Below, in pieces: positions 1-6,764 of a DNA stretch of 27,542 bases. The stretch is from positions 1 to 27,542 of IMG/VR virus record IMGVR_UViG_3300008516_000123; one strand, 5' to 3'. The notes under the pieces are model-generated. The model worked only from the letters and a program-made list of their open reading frames with translations. It was not told the DNA's origin and did no database searches. Each line of letters begins with the position of its first letter. Position 1 is the first letter of the stretch. The stretch is from a virus. Position numbers and translations under genes: made by a program.

Positions 1-2
1 GG

Positions 3-62
3 ACAATAGTGTTCGTAGGTGGTGCTGCACTGGTAGGTAGATGGGCGTGGAGGAAGGTATGA
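3..62 (+). CDS. 3' end of an upstream gene, C-terminal hydrophobic tail (partial)
   Basis: Only the last 19 codons are visible; the gene begins outside the window. The reading frame gives a hydrophobic stretch rich in Val, Gly and Ala followed by the basic end RWAWRKV and a TGA stop. This looks like a C-terminal membrane anchor. The stop overlaps the start of the next gene as ATGA (59-62), a junction type used repeatedly in this block, which supports it being a real coding end. The next protein ends in the same style, so the two may be related or work together. No function can be given from so short a piece. Confidence 0.45.
   Translation, partial: TIVFVGGAALVGRWAWRKV
49..53 (+). promoter_or_regulatory. 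Ribosome binding site that sets the start at 59
   Basis: GGAGG lies 5 bases before the ATG at 59. The alternative in-frame ATG at 41 has no such site, and an in-frame stop at 38-40 excludes anything longer. The start at 59 is therefore preferred. Confidence 0.6.
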
Positions 63-463
63 CAAGATTTATGACGTGCCAAGACTATGGACATGAGAGT
101 GGATGCAACGTGGACTCCCCAACGTACGGGGTATCGTTCATCCAGTGTGAAGAGAAGGTCATCAAGCAGTTCGTCTACAACTATGGTGACGTGTTGACCT
201 TCGAGCTACAGGGTGACACCGTTGATGCAGTGTACGTCACCAACAGTACAGGGCAGGACATCAACGAGTACATCTATGAGGAACCAGTCAGTGAAGGACA
301 TGTCAAGACACTGACCGAAGGAGATCCCATCGGTTCGATAGCGTACTGCTGGGACCCGCACGCTGGACCGCCAGATCCAGTACCGACCATGCCCGGTGGT
401 GGTATGCTCATGCTGGTCATGGCCCTGATAACGGGAGGATGGTATGTCGCTAGGCGTTTGTAA
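59..463 (+). CDS. Small protein with C-terminal membrane anchor, sorting-signal-like tail
   Basis: This 134-residue protein is not a family I recognise. The body is acidic, contains several cysteines (near residues 7, 16 and 30, plus one later) and has no N-terminal signal peptide. The last 27 residues are striking: the motif VPTMPGGGM, a hydrophobic stretch, then the basic end YVARRL. This resembles the layout of IPTL-CTERM and PEP-CTERM sorting tails (short proline motif, transmembrane helix, arginine cluster). It could equally be a simple tail anchor that fixes the protein to the inner membrane, which I think more likely because no export signal is seen. The start at 59 overlaps the upstream stop by 4 bases. 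The 3' end overlaps the polymerase gene by 20 bases, so the genes are probably translated together. Confidence 0.7.
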   Translation: MTRFMTCQDYGHESGCNVDSPTYGVSFIQCEEKVIKQFVYNYGDVLTFELQGDTVDAVYVTNSTGQDINEYIYEEPVSEGHVKTLTEGDPIGSIAYCWDPHAGPPDPVPTMPGGGMLMLVMALITGGWYVARRL

Positions 464-2828
464 TCCTGAGTGCCGTGACTGTCCACTAGGGGAGGCCCAG
501 CTACACAACGTCTGCCTTCCCGCACGTACGCTTCACATGAGCGAGGTAACGAAGGATGATCGAATTCATATTCTCATGGTGGGAGAGGCACCGCTTCAGA
601 GTGACATGGATGTGGGACTCCCACTTCAAGGGGGTGCTGGTGGCCTACTGGGTAAAGCACTCGAAATACTGGCAACTGACGAAGGGCTGGACCTTGAACA
701 TGTGGCCGTTACCTCCACGGTGCGTTGCGCTGCACCGGAAGGGAAGAAGCCAAGCATAGTTTCGAAGCGCGAATGTTTGAAGTACCTTGAGGCGGAGGTG
801 GATAACCTGGATCCAGATGTGATAGTTGCACTGGGTTCGCAGTCTATTGCTGCCCTCACCGATGGGAAGATTACTAGTGTCGGACCCAACCGCCTCAAGG
901 TTTTTGAGTTTCATGGCCGGCCACTGGTCGTGACGTTTCACCCCGCAGCGATGCTGTACGACAGGCGTAAGACGCAGGACTTCCTCGACGACCTCCATGC
1001 GTACCTCATTCGGAGGACATGGGAAGAGACGATTGAGGATGAGATCCCCGTCCGGCTTGTCAACAGCATGGAGGGATTCGCCAAGCTGAGAGCGCACTTA
1101 GCTGGGCAGATGGAAGTAGGGCTAGACATAGAAACGCAGGGATTCACCCCGCATGTCCTGACCATTGCAACTCGCGTTCACTCTGGTCCGGCCTATGTTC
1201 TACCTGTCTACCATCCTGAATCCAATCTCAAGGCAGAGGAGGTAAAGAGATGGGTAGTTGATACCTTCCTGCTTGATCCGGAACGAACAGTGGTCGGTCA
1301 GAATATCAAGTACGACATCAGCATGTTGATGAGATCAGTCGGACAGGGTGACACGATGGCCCTGTGTAAGACTAAGGACTCGATGCTCTTCCATCATATG
1401 CTGAATGAGCACAGCACCAGTCGCAACCTCGACTACCTGAGCCGGGCATACTCTAAGCTCGGGGGGTACAAGGAGGATGTGAATCATGGGGACCTAGCCG
1501 CTGAGCCACTGGCTTCACTGGCTAAGTACAATGGCCGGGATGCAGGCATCTGTCTCCCCATCATTGAGCAGATCACCAAGAAACTGAATGGGTATGGATA
1601 CAGGTCCCGCCAGATGGAGGAGTTCTATTCTCGACTCACTCCCTTTGTGGCCTGTATGGAATCGGCGGGAGTGAAGGTTGACCTCCCTCAACTGGACGCC
1701 GTAGAGGATGGGCTGAAGGGAGAGATAGAGAACCAACGAGAGACAGTAGAGACGATGGCACCGGGGATCAACCTCGACTCACCGAAGCAACTGAGTGCCT
1801 TCATCTATGACGAATTGAAACTGGAGGTACCGGATGTCAAGGACGCAATTACTCCTGCGGGTCAGCGCTCTACAAGAGAGGATGTTATATCACATCTTCG
1901 CCACCCCTTCATTGACGCCCTTCTTGAGTACCGTGGAACTGCCAAGCTCCTTCGGACCTATGTCGGTGGCATCAGAGACAACCTACAACCGAACGGTTAT
2001 GTGCACCCACAATTCTTCATTGCTAAGACTGACTTTGGAGGGACCGTTACCGGAAGACTTAGCTGCAAGCGTCCAGCAATGCAGACGATTCCGAGGGGCA
2101 GTAGCATCCGCAGTGTGTTCGTTCCGAGATCGCCCAACGGGTCTCTTCTGGAGTTCGACGCCAGTCAAGCGGAGCTTCGGGTCGCTGCTCACTTTAGTGG
2201 AGATACCCACCTGCTTGATACATTCAATTCCGGTACAGACATACATCAAGCGACAGCGGACCTGTGCGGAGTTGATCGACAGGTGGGAAAGACAGTTAAC
2301 TTTGCCGCTATCTATGGAGTCTCCGAGTGGGGACTGGTAGAGAAGGCAGGCTTATCACCAGCTCTTGCCAAACGAGTTGCTAAGACCTTGAAGCGCGAGT
2401 GGGCCACACTGTATGGCTACTTCGACAAGATCAAGCAACAGGCTACCTTGACTGGTGAGATCAGTACGGAGTATGGGCGATGGCGAAGGGTGCCCGGTGC
2501 CACGCCGACCTCTCCTCGTGGGAGGATGCTGCTACGTGAGGCAGCCAACTTCGTGATTCAATCTGCAGCGAGTGACTTCGTTCAGATGTTCGGGCATCAC
2601 GTAACGCAACGTCTCGATGGCCTTGCAGTTCCGGTACTCTCCAATCACGATGGCCTCTACTATGATGTGTTCGAGAAAGATAGGACACAAGATGTAGTGG
2701 ACATCCTATTGACAGAGTTCGAGAACTTCGGTAAGGTTGTTGAAGACGTATTCAAAGTTGACCTGACAGTACCCTTTGCATGGGATCTTAAGGTTGGCCC
2801 CAATCTGTTGGACATGAAGGAGATCTAA
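444..2828 (+). CDS. Family A DNA polymerase with N-terminal uracil-DNA-glycosylase-like domain
   Basis: This is the replicative DNA polymerase (794 residues), with three parts in order. Residues 1-190 resemble family 4 uracil-DNA glycosylase: cysteines C10, C13, C95 and C111 suit a 4Fe-4S cluster, GEAP is at 47-50 and HPAAML at 166-171. Residues about 200-385 are a 3'-5' proofreading exonuclease with DIE at 228-230, N287 with KYD at 289-291, and Y362/D366. Residues about 395-794 are the polymerase: motif A DASQAELR at 572-579, motif B with R612, K616, F620 and Y624, and motif C H735-D736-G737. Motif C normally reads HDE, so the Gly is odd. The phenylalanine at 620 matches E. coli F762. In the glycosylase part, the usual uracil-stacking Phe and uracil-binding Asn appear as L61 and S91, so glycosylase activity is doubtful. 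The ATG has GGGAGG just upstream. It heads the replication operon. Confidence 0.95.
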   Translation: MSLGVCNPECRDCPLGEAQLHNVCLPARTLHMSEVTKDDRIHILMVGEAPLQSDMDVGLPLQGGAGGLLGKALEILATDEGLDLEHVAVTSTVRCAAPEGKKPSIVSKRECLKYLEAEVDNLDPDVIVALGSQSIAALTDGKITSVGPNRLKVFEFHGRPLVVTFHPAAMLYDRRKTQDFLDDLHAYLIRRTWEETIEDEIPVRLVNSMEGFAKLRAHLAGQMEVGLDIETQGFTPHVLTIATRVHSGPAYVLPVYHPESNLKAEEVKRWVVDTFLLDPERTVVGQNIKYDISMLMRSVGQGDTMALCKTKDSMLFHHMLNEHSTSRNLDYLSRAYSKLGGYKEDVNHGDLAAEPLASLAKYNGRDAGICLPIIEQITKKLNGYGYRSRQMEEFYSRLTPFVACMESAGVKVDLPQLDAVEDGLKGEIENQRETVETMAPGINLDSPKQLSAFIYDELKLEVPDVKDAITPAGQRSTREDVISHLRHPFIDALLEYRGTAKLLRTYVGGIRDNLQPNGYVHPQFFIAKTDFGGTVTGRLSCKRPAMQTIPRGSSIRSVFVPRSPNGSLLEFDASQAELRVAAHFSGDTHLLDTFNSGTDIHQATADLCGVDRQVGKTVNFAAIYGVSEWGLVEKAGLSPALAKRVAKTLKREWATLYGYFDKIKQQATLTGEISTEYGRWRRVPGATPTSPRGRMLLREAANFVIQSAASDFVQMFGHHVTQRLDGLAVPVLSNHDGLYYDVFEKDRTQDVVDILLTEFENFGKVVEDVFKVDLTVPFAWDLKVGPNLLDMKEI

Positions 2829-2830
2829 TT

Positions 2831-3097
2831 ATGAAACTGTATGCTGCTACAATTTGCAACCGCGGTGCCGCTGAGAGTCGTGAAGTCCGTCGTGCAGCCG
2901 TCCGTTCTTTCTTCGACTGGGATGGTGCTGTCCCCCTGCCGTGGCAGACCATCATCTTCCCGGCCAAGAACGAGAAGGATGCGAAGGCCCGAGCCAAGTC
3001 CATGCTGAACCGGACCAGTGGTTCTTCGTTGGTCTACGTGGCCGAACTCGGCAGCGCTTTCACCGTCGAGAAGTCCCTTACCGTAACTGACAGCTAA
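2831..3097 (+). CDS. Hypothetical small protein in replication operon
   Basis: This 88-residue protein matches no family I know. It is basic in its first half, with several arginines, and has no transmembrane segment or signal peptide. The segment WQTIIFPAKNEKDAKARAKSML looks like a strand followed by an amphipathic helix. AAGGAG lies 8 bases before the ATG. It sits 2 bases after the polymerase stop and 9 bases before the single-stranded DNA binding protein, so a small accessory role in replication is possible, but this rests on position alone. Confidence 0.75.
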   Translation: MKLYAATICNRGAAESREVRRAAVRSFFDWDGAVPLPWQTIIFPAKNEKDAKARAKSMLNRTSGSSLVYVAELGSAFTVEKSLTVTDS

Positions 3098-3106
3098 GGA
3101 GGAACA

Positions 3107-3868
3107 ATGAGCCTGAACTACAAAGCCTTGAAGGAGTACAAGATTGGGGGGTCCTCCGGAGGGGGGGACTGGTTCCGACCGAAGCCCAATGAGGATGGGT
3201 CAAGTCGGCGCTATACCTTCCGGCTCCTTGCAACGCCGGGGTATGAGCTACCCTTCTTCGACACTACCATTCACTACTTCCGAGCGGAAGGTAGCTTCAC
3301 ATCGGGGGCCTGCCCTCGTGTGACCGGCGACTTCTGCATAGCATGCGACATGTTCTTCAAGCTCCGGTTGCTGCACCCGTTCAAGGGTGACAACAACAAG
3401 AACATGAAGATCCTTCGCAAGATCAACCCCACTACCCGAGTGTATGCCAACGTGATTCCTCGGGGTGTGGATAGGGTGCAGGTCTGGTCGATGCCGTACA
3501 CCGTGGCCAATGACCTGCGTAACGCACTGCTCACCTACCTCGAAGATGAGATCGACCTGACTGATCCTGAGAACGGTCGAGATCTGGTGCTTCCGGTTGG
3601 CAAGCAGGGTGCAGTCACTAAGTACGAAGGTGTTACTGTCCGGCCCAAGGCCAGCGAGGTTGGCGTTGAGGACTGGGAAGCACAGTGCCACGACCTGAAG
3701 GAAAAGGCACATGGCCGGATGTTCTCCACTGACGAAGTGGAAGAGCATGTCGGTGCCTGCCTTGGCGACTCCGCTGCTGACTTCTTCAACCTGTACAAGT
3801 CTGCTACCGAAGTGGACAAGGCCAGCAAGAAGGAGAAAGACGACGGAGAGATTGGGGAAGAGGTATGA
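3107..3868 (+). CDS. Single-stranded DNA binding protein, T4 gp32-like
   Basis: This 253-residue protein probably coats single-stranded DNA during replication and recombination. The candidate zinc ligands are H56, C69, C77 and C80. The H-x12-C spacing equals that of T4 gp32 (H64, C77, C87, C90), and the final C-x2-C is the same. Around the site are aromatic and basic residues typical of an OB fold. The N-terminus is basic and flexible, with a Gly/Ser-rich stretch at 14-20, as in gp32. The last 15 residues are strongly acidic (KKEKDDGEIGEEV), the usual tail by which such proteins recruit partners. TAAGGAGG precedes the start. The stop overlaps the nuclease gene as ATGA, so the two are probably co-translated. 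Assignment rests on this layout rather than close sequence identity. Confidence 0.75.
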   Translation: MSLNYKALKEYKIGGSSGGGDWFRPKPNEDGSSRRYTFRLLATPGYELPFFDTTIHYFRAEGSFTSGACPRVTGDFCIACDMFFKLRLLHPFKGDNNKNMKILRKINPTTRVYANVIPRGVDRVQVWSMPYTVANDLRNALLTYLEDEIDLTDPENGRDLVLPVGKQGAVTKYEGVTVRPKASEVGVEDWEAQCHDLKEKAHGRMFSTDEVEEHVGACLGDSAADFFNLYKSATEVDKASKKEKDDGEIGEEV

Positions 3869-4755
3869 TTTCGTTTCGAGGAAGTAGCGCCGGGTACTGC
3901 AGTCGGTCGATTGTAGCCAAGTACTTGGACCCCGCACTGCGGGAAGTCGACCCGGCCAAGCGGCCCTTCCTCGACGCAGGTCACTACCTGCAGGAGCAGG
4001 TGGAGGATTTCCTTTTGGAAGTCCTCCCCTCCTCCTTCTCACTCCTGAAGCAGTGGAGAGAGAGCGAGGGTGTGCATGACTGCGGTGACTACAAGATCGT
4101 TGGTCACGTAGATGGGGTGTTACTGGATAGAGCTGGCGTCCACAAGAACAACACGTTGGGCGGCCACTACTACTTACTGGAAGTCAAGGCGATCAAAGAC
4201 AAGAGCTACAAGAGATTACAGAAATCCCTGAACTGGAGAGAAGTGTATCCTTCCTACCAGTTCCAAGCCCAAACGTACCTACACTTTCCTAAACTGATGG
4301 TGAATGATCTTGCTCTCGGTAAGGAATTCCATGGCACTCACTTCGTGTACATGAACAGAGATACATCCATGATGATGACCTCACTACCAATCAAGCACCC
4401 TGCCGTAGAGATCCGAGAGGATATGTACGAGCCGAAGGATGCTGAGTGGTGGCAAAGGCTCAAGGCTAAGTTTGAATTCTGCGCTGAGCACATCGAGGCA
4501 AGGGATGTACCGGATACATGTGATGCCATAGGGTACTGCTTCTTCTGCGGTACTCCGGGTACTGGCTTCAGCCATGTTCCGAAACGTCGGAAGGTAAGCC
4601 TAGAAGGTGGCGATCCGGAACAACAGGAGATCGAGTTCCACTTGGATGACTTGGCAGTAGCGCAGGAGAGTATCGCTTGCTACTTCAAGGAGTTCAGTGC
4701 CGATGACATTGAGTTGGAGTCGGGCGTCGTGATCTCCAAGGAGGATTTCTGTTGA
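3865..4755 (+). CDS. PD-(D/E)XK nuclease with four-cysteine (Cas4/RecB-like) site
   Basis: This 296-residue protein has the full set of RecB/Cas4-type nuclease motifs: H40, D83 in GHVDG, E106 and K108 in LLEVKA, and Q132/Q136 with Y138. Four cysteines frame the domain: C12 near the N-terminus, then C219, C225 and C228 (C-x5-C-x2-C). One early and three late cysteines are what Cas4 and AddB use to hold a 4Fe-4S cluster. It probably trims DNA ends for recombination or replication repair. There is no CRISPR array or cas1/cas2 gene nearby, so an adaptation role is not supported. It overlaps the upstream binding protein by 4 bases and the downstream resolvase by 4 bases, which suggests coordinated production of a recombination set. 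Confidence 0.85.
   Translation: MISFRGSSAGYCSRSIVAKYLDPALREVDPAKRPFLDAGHYLQEQVEDFLLEVLPSSFSLLKQWRESEGVHDCGDYKIVGHVDGVLLDRAGVHKNNTLGGHYYLLEVKAIKDKSYKRLQKSLNWREVYPSYQFQAQTYLHFPKLMVNDLALGKEFHGTHFVYMNRDTSMMMTSLPIKHPAVEIREDMYEPKDAEWWQRLKAKFEFCAEHIEARDVPDTCDAIGYCFFCGTPGTGFSHVPKRRKVSLEGGDPEQQEIEFHLDDLAVAQESIACYFKEFSADDIELESGVVISKEDFC
4738..4744 (+). promoter_or_regulatory. Ribosome binding site that sets a TTG start
   Basis: AAGGAGG lies 7 bases before the TTG at 4752. No ATG or GTG in that frame gives as good a fit, and the TTG comes six codons before the catalytic IDPG motif, exactly where RuvC-like proteins begin. Confidence 0.65.
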
Positions 4756-5294
4756 GAAGCATAGTAGCCATTGACCCCGGTACCATCCACACTGGCATCG
4801 TCAAGTGCGATGTGAGTGAGGAGGGCGGGATCGTTCGAGTGACAGACTCGTCAGTGCTAGAGGTACCCAAGGGGGTGGCTGCCCCGAAACGGATCAATGC
4901 CATTCTTGAGCAGGTGGTCCAATGGGTAGATAACGTACCCTTCGCAGATGAGGTATGGATAGAGCAGTTCATGTTCTACGGTGCCCGTAAGGGTGCCATG
5001 CACAACGCTGCTCTGGTTGGTGCTCTAGCCTACCTTCCAGCCACGAGGCAGAGGGATGACCTGACTACGTTTGTGGTGCCACCAGTCACCTGGAAGTCGT
5101 GGTACTACAAGCCATTCAGGGAGAGGCAGGTATCTGAGTGTGAGGTAATCAGAGAACGGCTTGAAGAGTTCGGGCTGCTTGATACTGACCTCTACTCCAG
5201 TATGCTTCACAGCCAGCACATAGCTGACGCTGTAGGCATCGCCCTCTACTCACAATATGGAGATCCGAATGTCGACCAAACTAGTCCAGCGTAA
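4752..5294 (+). CDS. RuvC-like Holliday junction resolvase
   Basis: This 180-residue RNase H-fold nuclease probably cuts four-way junctions made during phage recombination and before packaging. Visible motifs are IDPGTIHTGI with D8, WIEQF with E71, and the C-terminal HIADA with H156 and D159; together these give the expected acidic metal-binding set. Length fits bacterial RuvC (about 170 residues). The start is TTG with a strong ribosome binding site, and it overlaps the upstream nuclease stop as TTGA. It sits between the nuclease and the phosphoesterase. No gene symbol is given because phage RuvC-like proteins vary widely. Confidence 0.85.
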   Translation: MRSIVAIDPGTIHTGIVKCDVSEEGGIVRVTDSSVLEVPKGVAAPKRINAILEQVVQWVDNVPFADEVWIEQFMFYGARKGAMHNAALVGALAYLPATRQRDDLTTFVVPPVTWKSWYYKPFRERQVSECEVIRERLEEFGLLDTDLYSSMLHSQHIADAVGIALYSQYGDPNVDQTSPA

Positions 5295-6015
5295 GTTCAT
5301 AGGGGCCAAGCACTATGTCCTCCCTTGGGGGGACGTGCACTGGGGTCATCCCTCGTGCGATAGGCAGACCGCTGTGGACTACCTTGACTGGGCGGAGAGT
5401 GAGGATGCCAGCATCATCCTGATGGGTGATCTGATAGAGAACTCTACTCGACGCTCAGTAGGAGCAGGAGTCTATGAGCAAATCCAAAACCCGGATGACC
5501 AGATAAATGAAATGCTTGATGTGCTGTCCCCTTATCGGGATAGAATCTTGGGCCTCCTCACCGGTAATCACGAGGAGCGAACGTTTAAGGATTCCGGTGT
5601 CGACCCGTCTCGCTACATGGCAAGAGTTCTTGGAGTGCCCTACATGCGATACGGTGGTTTCTTTCGACTGTACCTACATGGCACTGGGTACACCATTTAC
5701 GCGACTCACGGTGCGGCGGGTGCTGCCACCAGCGCAGGGAAACTCAACGCCATCAAGAAACTTGCGAACGTGGCTGAAGCGGACATATATCTCATGGGGC
5801 ATGTACATGACCTTGTTACCGAGACTTCCATCCGGCAAGTCGTGGACACTCGTAACAAGACAGTCCGAAATCTCCGAAGGCACTTTGTCATTACAGGCAA
5901 TTTCCTTACCTACGAAGACAGCTACGGACAGATGAAGTGCTATGAGCCAGCTAAGATTGGCGCACCTAGAATCCGACTGGGTTCAGAACCCGGCGACGTA
6001 CACGTATCAGTGTAA
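5269..6015 (+). CDS. Calcineurin-like metallophosphoesterase
   Basis: This 248-residue protein carries every motif of the superfamily: GDVH at 21-24 (D22, H24), GDL at 53-55, GNHEE at 99-103, H147, and GHVH at 177-180. These bind two metal ions and hydrolyse phosphoesters. The substrate cannot be told from sequence: nucleic acid ends, as in SbcD/Mre11, or cyclic or capped nucleotides are all possible. No partner ATPase like SbcC is visible. I chose the ATG at 5269 because GGAG lies 6 bases upstream; the ATG four codons earlier has no ribosome binding site. The gene starts inside the last 26 bases of the resolvase gene. Its company with a binding protein, nuclease and resolvase favours DNA metabolism. 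Confidence 0.88.
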   Translation: MSTKLVQRKFIGAKHYVLPWGDVHWGHPSCDRQTAVDYLDWAESEDASIILMGDLIENSTRRSVGAGVYEQIQNPDDQINEMLDVLSPYRDRILGLLTGNHEERTFKDSGVDPSRYMARVLGVPYMRYGGFFRLYLHGTGYTIYATHGAAGAATSAGKLNAIKKLANVAEADIYLMGHVHDLVTETSIRQVVDTRNKTVRNLRRHFVITGNFLTYEDSYGQMKCYEPAKIGAPRIRLGSEPGDVHVSV

Positions 6016-6024
6016 GGAGGAGCA

Positions 6025-6633
6025 ATGAGCGAACGAGATTGTGGTAAGTGGTATTGCCAGAAGGCCAAGTTCCGCTACCTGAAATTCGACACAGATGTTA
6101 GGATCTTTCCCTTCCCCCGAGCAGATGACGATGATCGGCAGGGGCTGGATAGGGAAAGGGAGAAGGTGAGGCAGTGGATGGAAGCGCAGCGTTTCACTGG
6201 TGGCTATGACAAATGGCTAGCTGGCCCCGGCCATGGGAGTGGCGCTGCCCAACACTACTGGGTATGGGACCCGGATAGCAGAGAGAAGTACATGGAGTTC
6301 CGTGGCCCCTACCACCCCGGTGACTTGCCGGCAGACTTCGGTGCACTGCATAGGGGAATGGGCTGGCAGCTTCCGCTGTTGGCTGTCTTCTACTCTCACC
6401 CTTCAGCCGACGACCTTTACACCTTGAAGAAGAACAAGGTGGCCTACACTATCATGTTGGAGGAAGAGGAAGAGGATGAGCCGGAAGTTATCCCGCCTGT
6501 GGTGGTCGACGATACAAAAGAGGAACTCTTGGCAGAGTTTGACCACGAGTACACCAATGCCCAAACGAATACCCAGCGGCTTGGTACCCTCTATGAGATG
6601 CTGTATCGACTGCTTGAGGTTGTACTCCCATGA
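6025..6633 (+). CDS. Hypothetical protein with acidic stretch
   Basis: This 202-residue protein is not a family I recognise. The N-terminal half is rich in aromatic and charged residues, with C6 and C11 near the start. Around residue 146 comes a run of glutamates and aspartates (EEEEEDEPE), then a Pro/Val linker and a probable helical C-terminus from about residue 163. No signal peptide or membrane segment is seen. TAAGGAGGAGCA before the ATG is a strong ribosome binding site. It follows the phosphoesterase by 9 bases and overlaps the next small gene as ATGA. Confidence 0.8.
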   Translation: MSERDCGKWYCQKAKFRYLKFDTDVRIFPFPRADDDDRQGLDREREKVRQWMEAQRFTGGYDKWLAGPGHGSGAAQHYWVWDPDSREKYMEFRGPYHPGDLPADFGALHRGMGWQLPLLAVFYSHPSADDLYTLKKNKVAYTIMLEEEEEDEPEVIPPVVVDDTKEELLAEFDHEYTNAQTNTQRLGTLYEMLYRLLEVVLP

Positions 6634-6764
6634 TCTTCGAAGTGATCCGGGATATTATCTTCGACAACTTAGGGCCGAAGGTAACAGGCGAAGAAGTCGA
6701 GCGGTTGACAGAGGAAATCATCACCGCTCTCAAGAATGAACTAACAGAGTTCTTGGAGGACTGA
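6630..6764 (+). CDS. Small acidic helical protein, last gene of the left operon
   Basis: A 44-residue open frame begins at ATG 6630, overlapping the upstream stop as ATGA, with GAGGT 9 bases before it. The product is acidic and looks like one or two amphipathic helices (for example EEVERLTEEIITALKNEL). No known family comes to mind. The overlap and ribosome binding site argue that it is translated. Its last 24 bases overlap the end of the small lipoprotein gene on the other strand. Confidence 0.55.
   Translation: MIFEVIRDIIFDNLGPKVTGEEVERLTEEIITALKNELTEFLED

Noticed and set aside
59-463. Firm call of an exosortase substrate
   Set aside because: The tail resembles one, but there is no signal peptide and no exosortase in view.
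3248-4042. 264-codon open frame on the minus strand opposite the binding protein and nuclease genes
   Set aside because: It is antisense to two genes with clear motifs and matches nothing.
3865-4755. CRISPR adaptation role for the Cas4-like nuclease
   Set aside because: No repeat array, cas1 or cas2 is present; the neighbours are replication and recombination genes.
5269-6015. Naming the phosphoesterase as SbcD
   Set aside because: The motifs are shared by the whole superfamily and no SbcC-like ATPase is encoded nearby.
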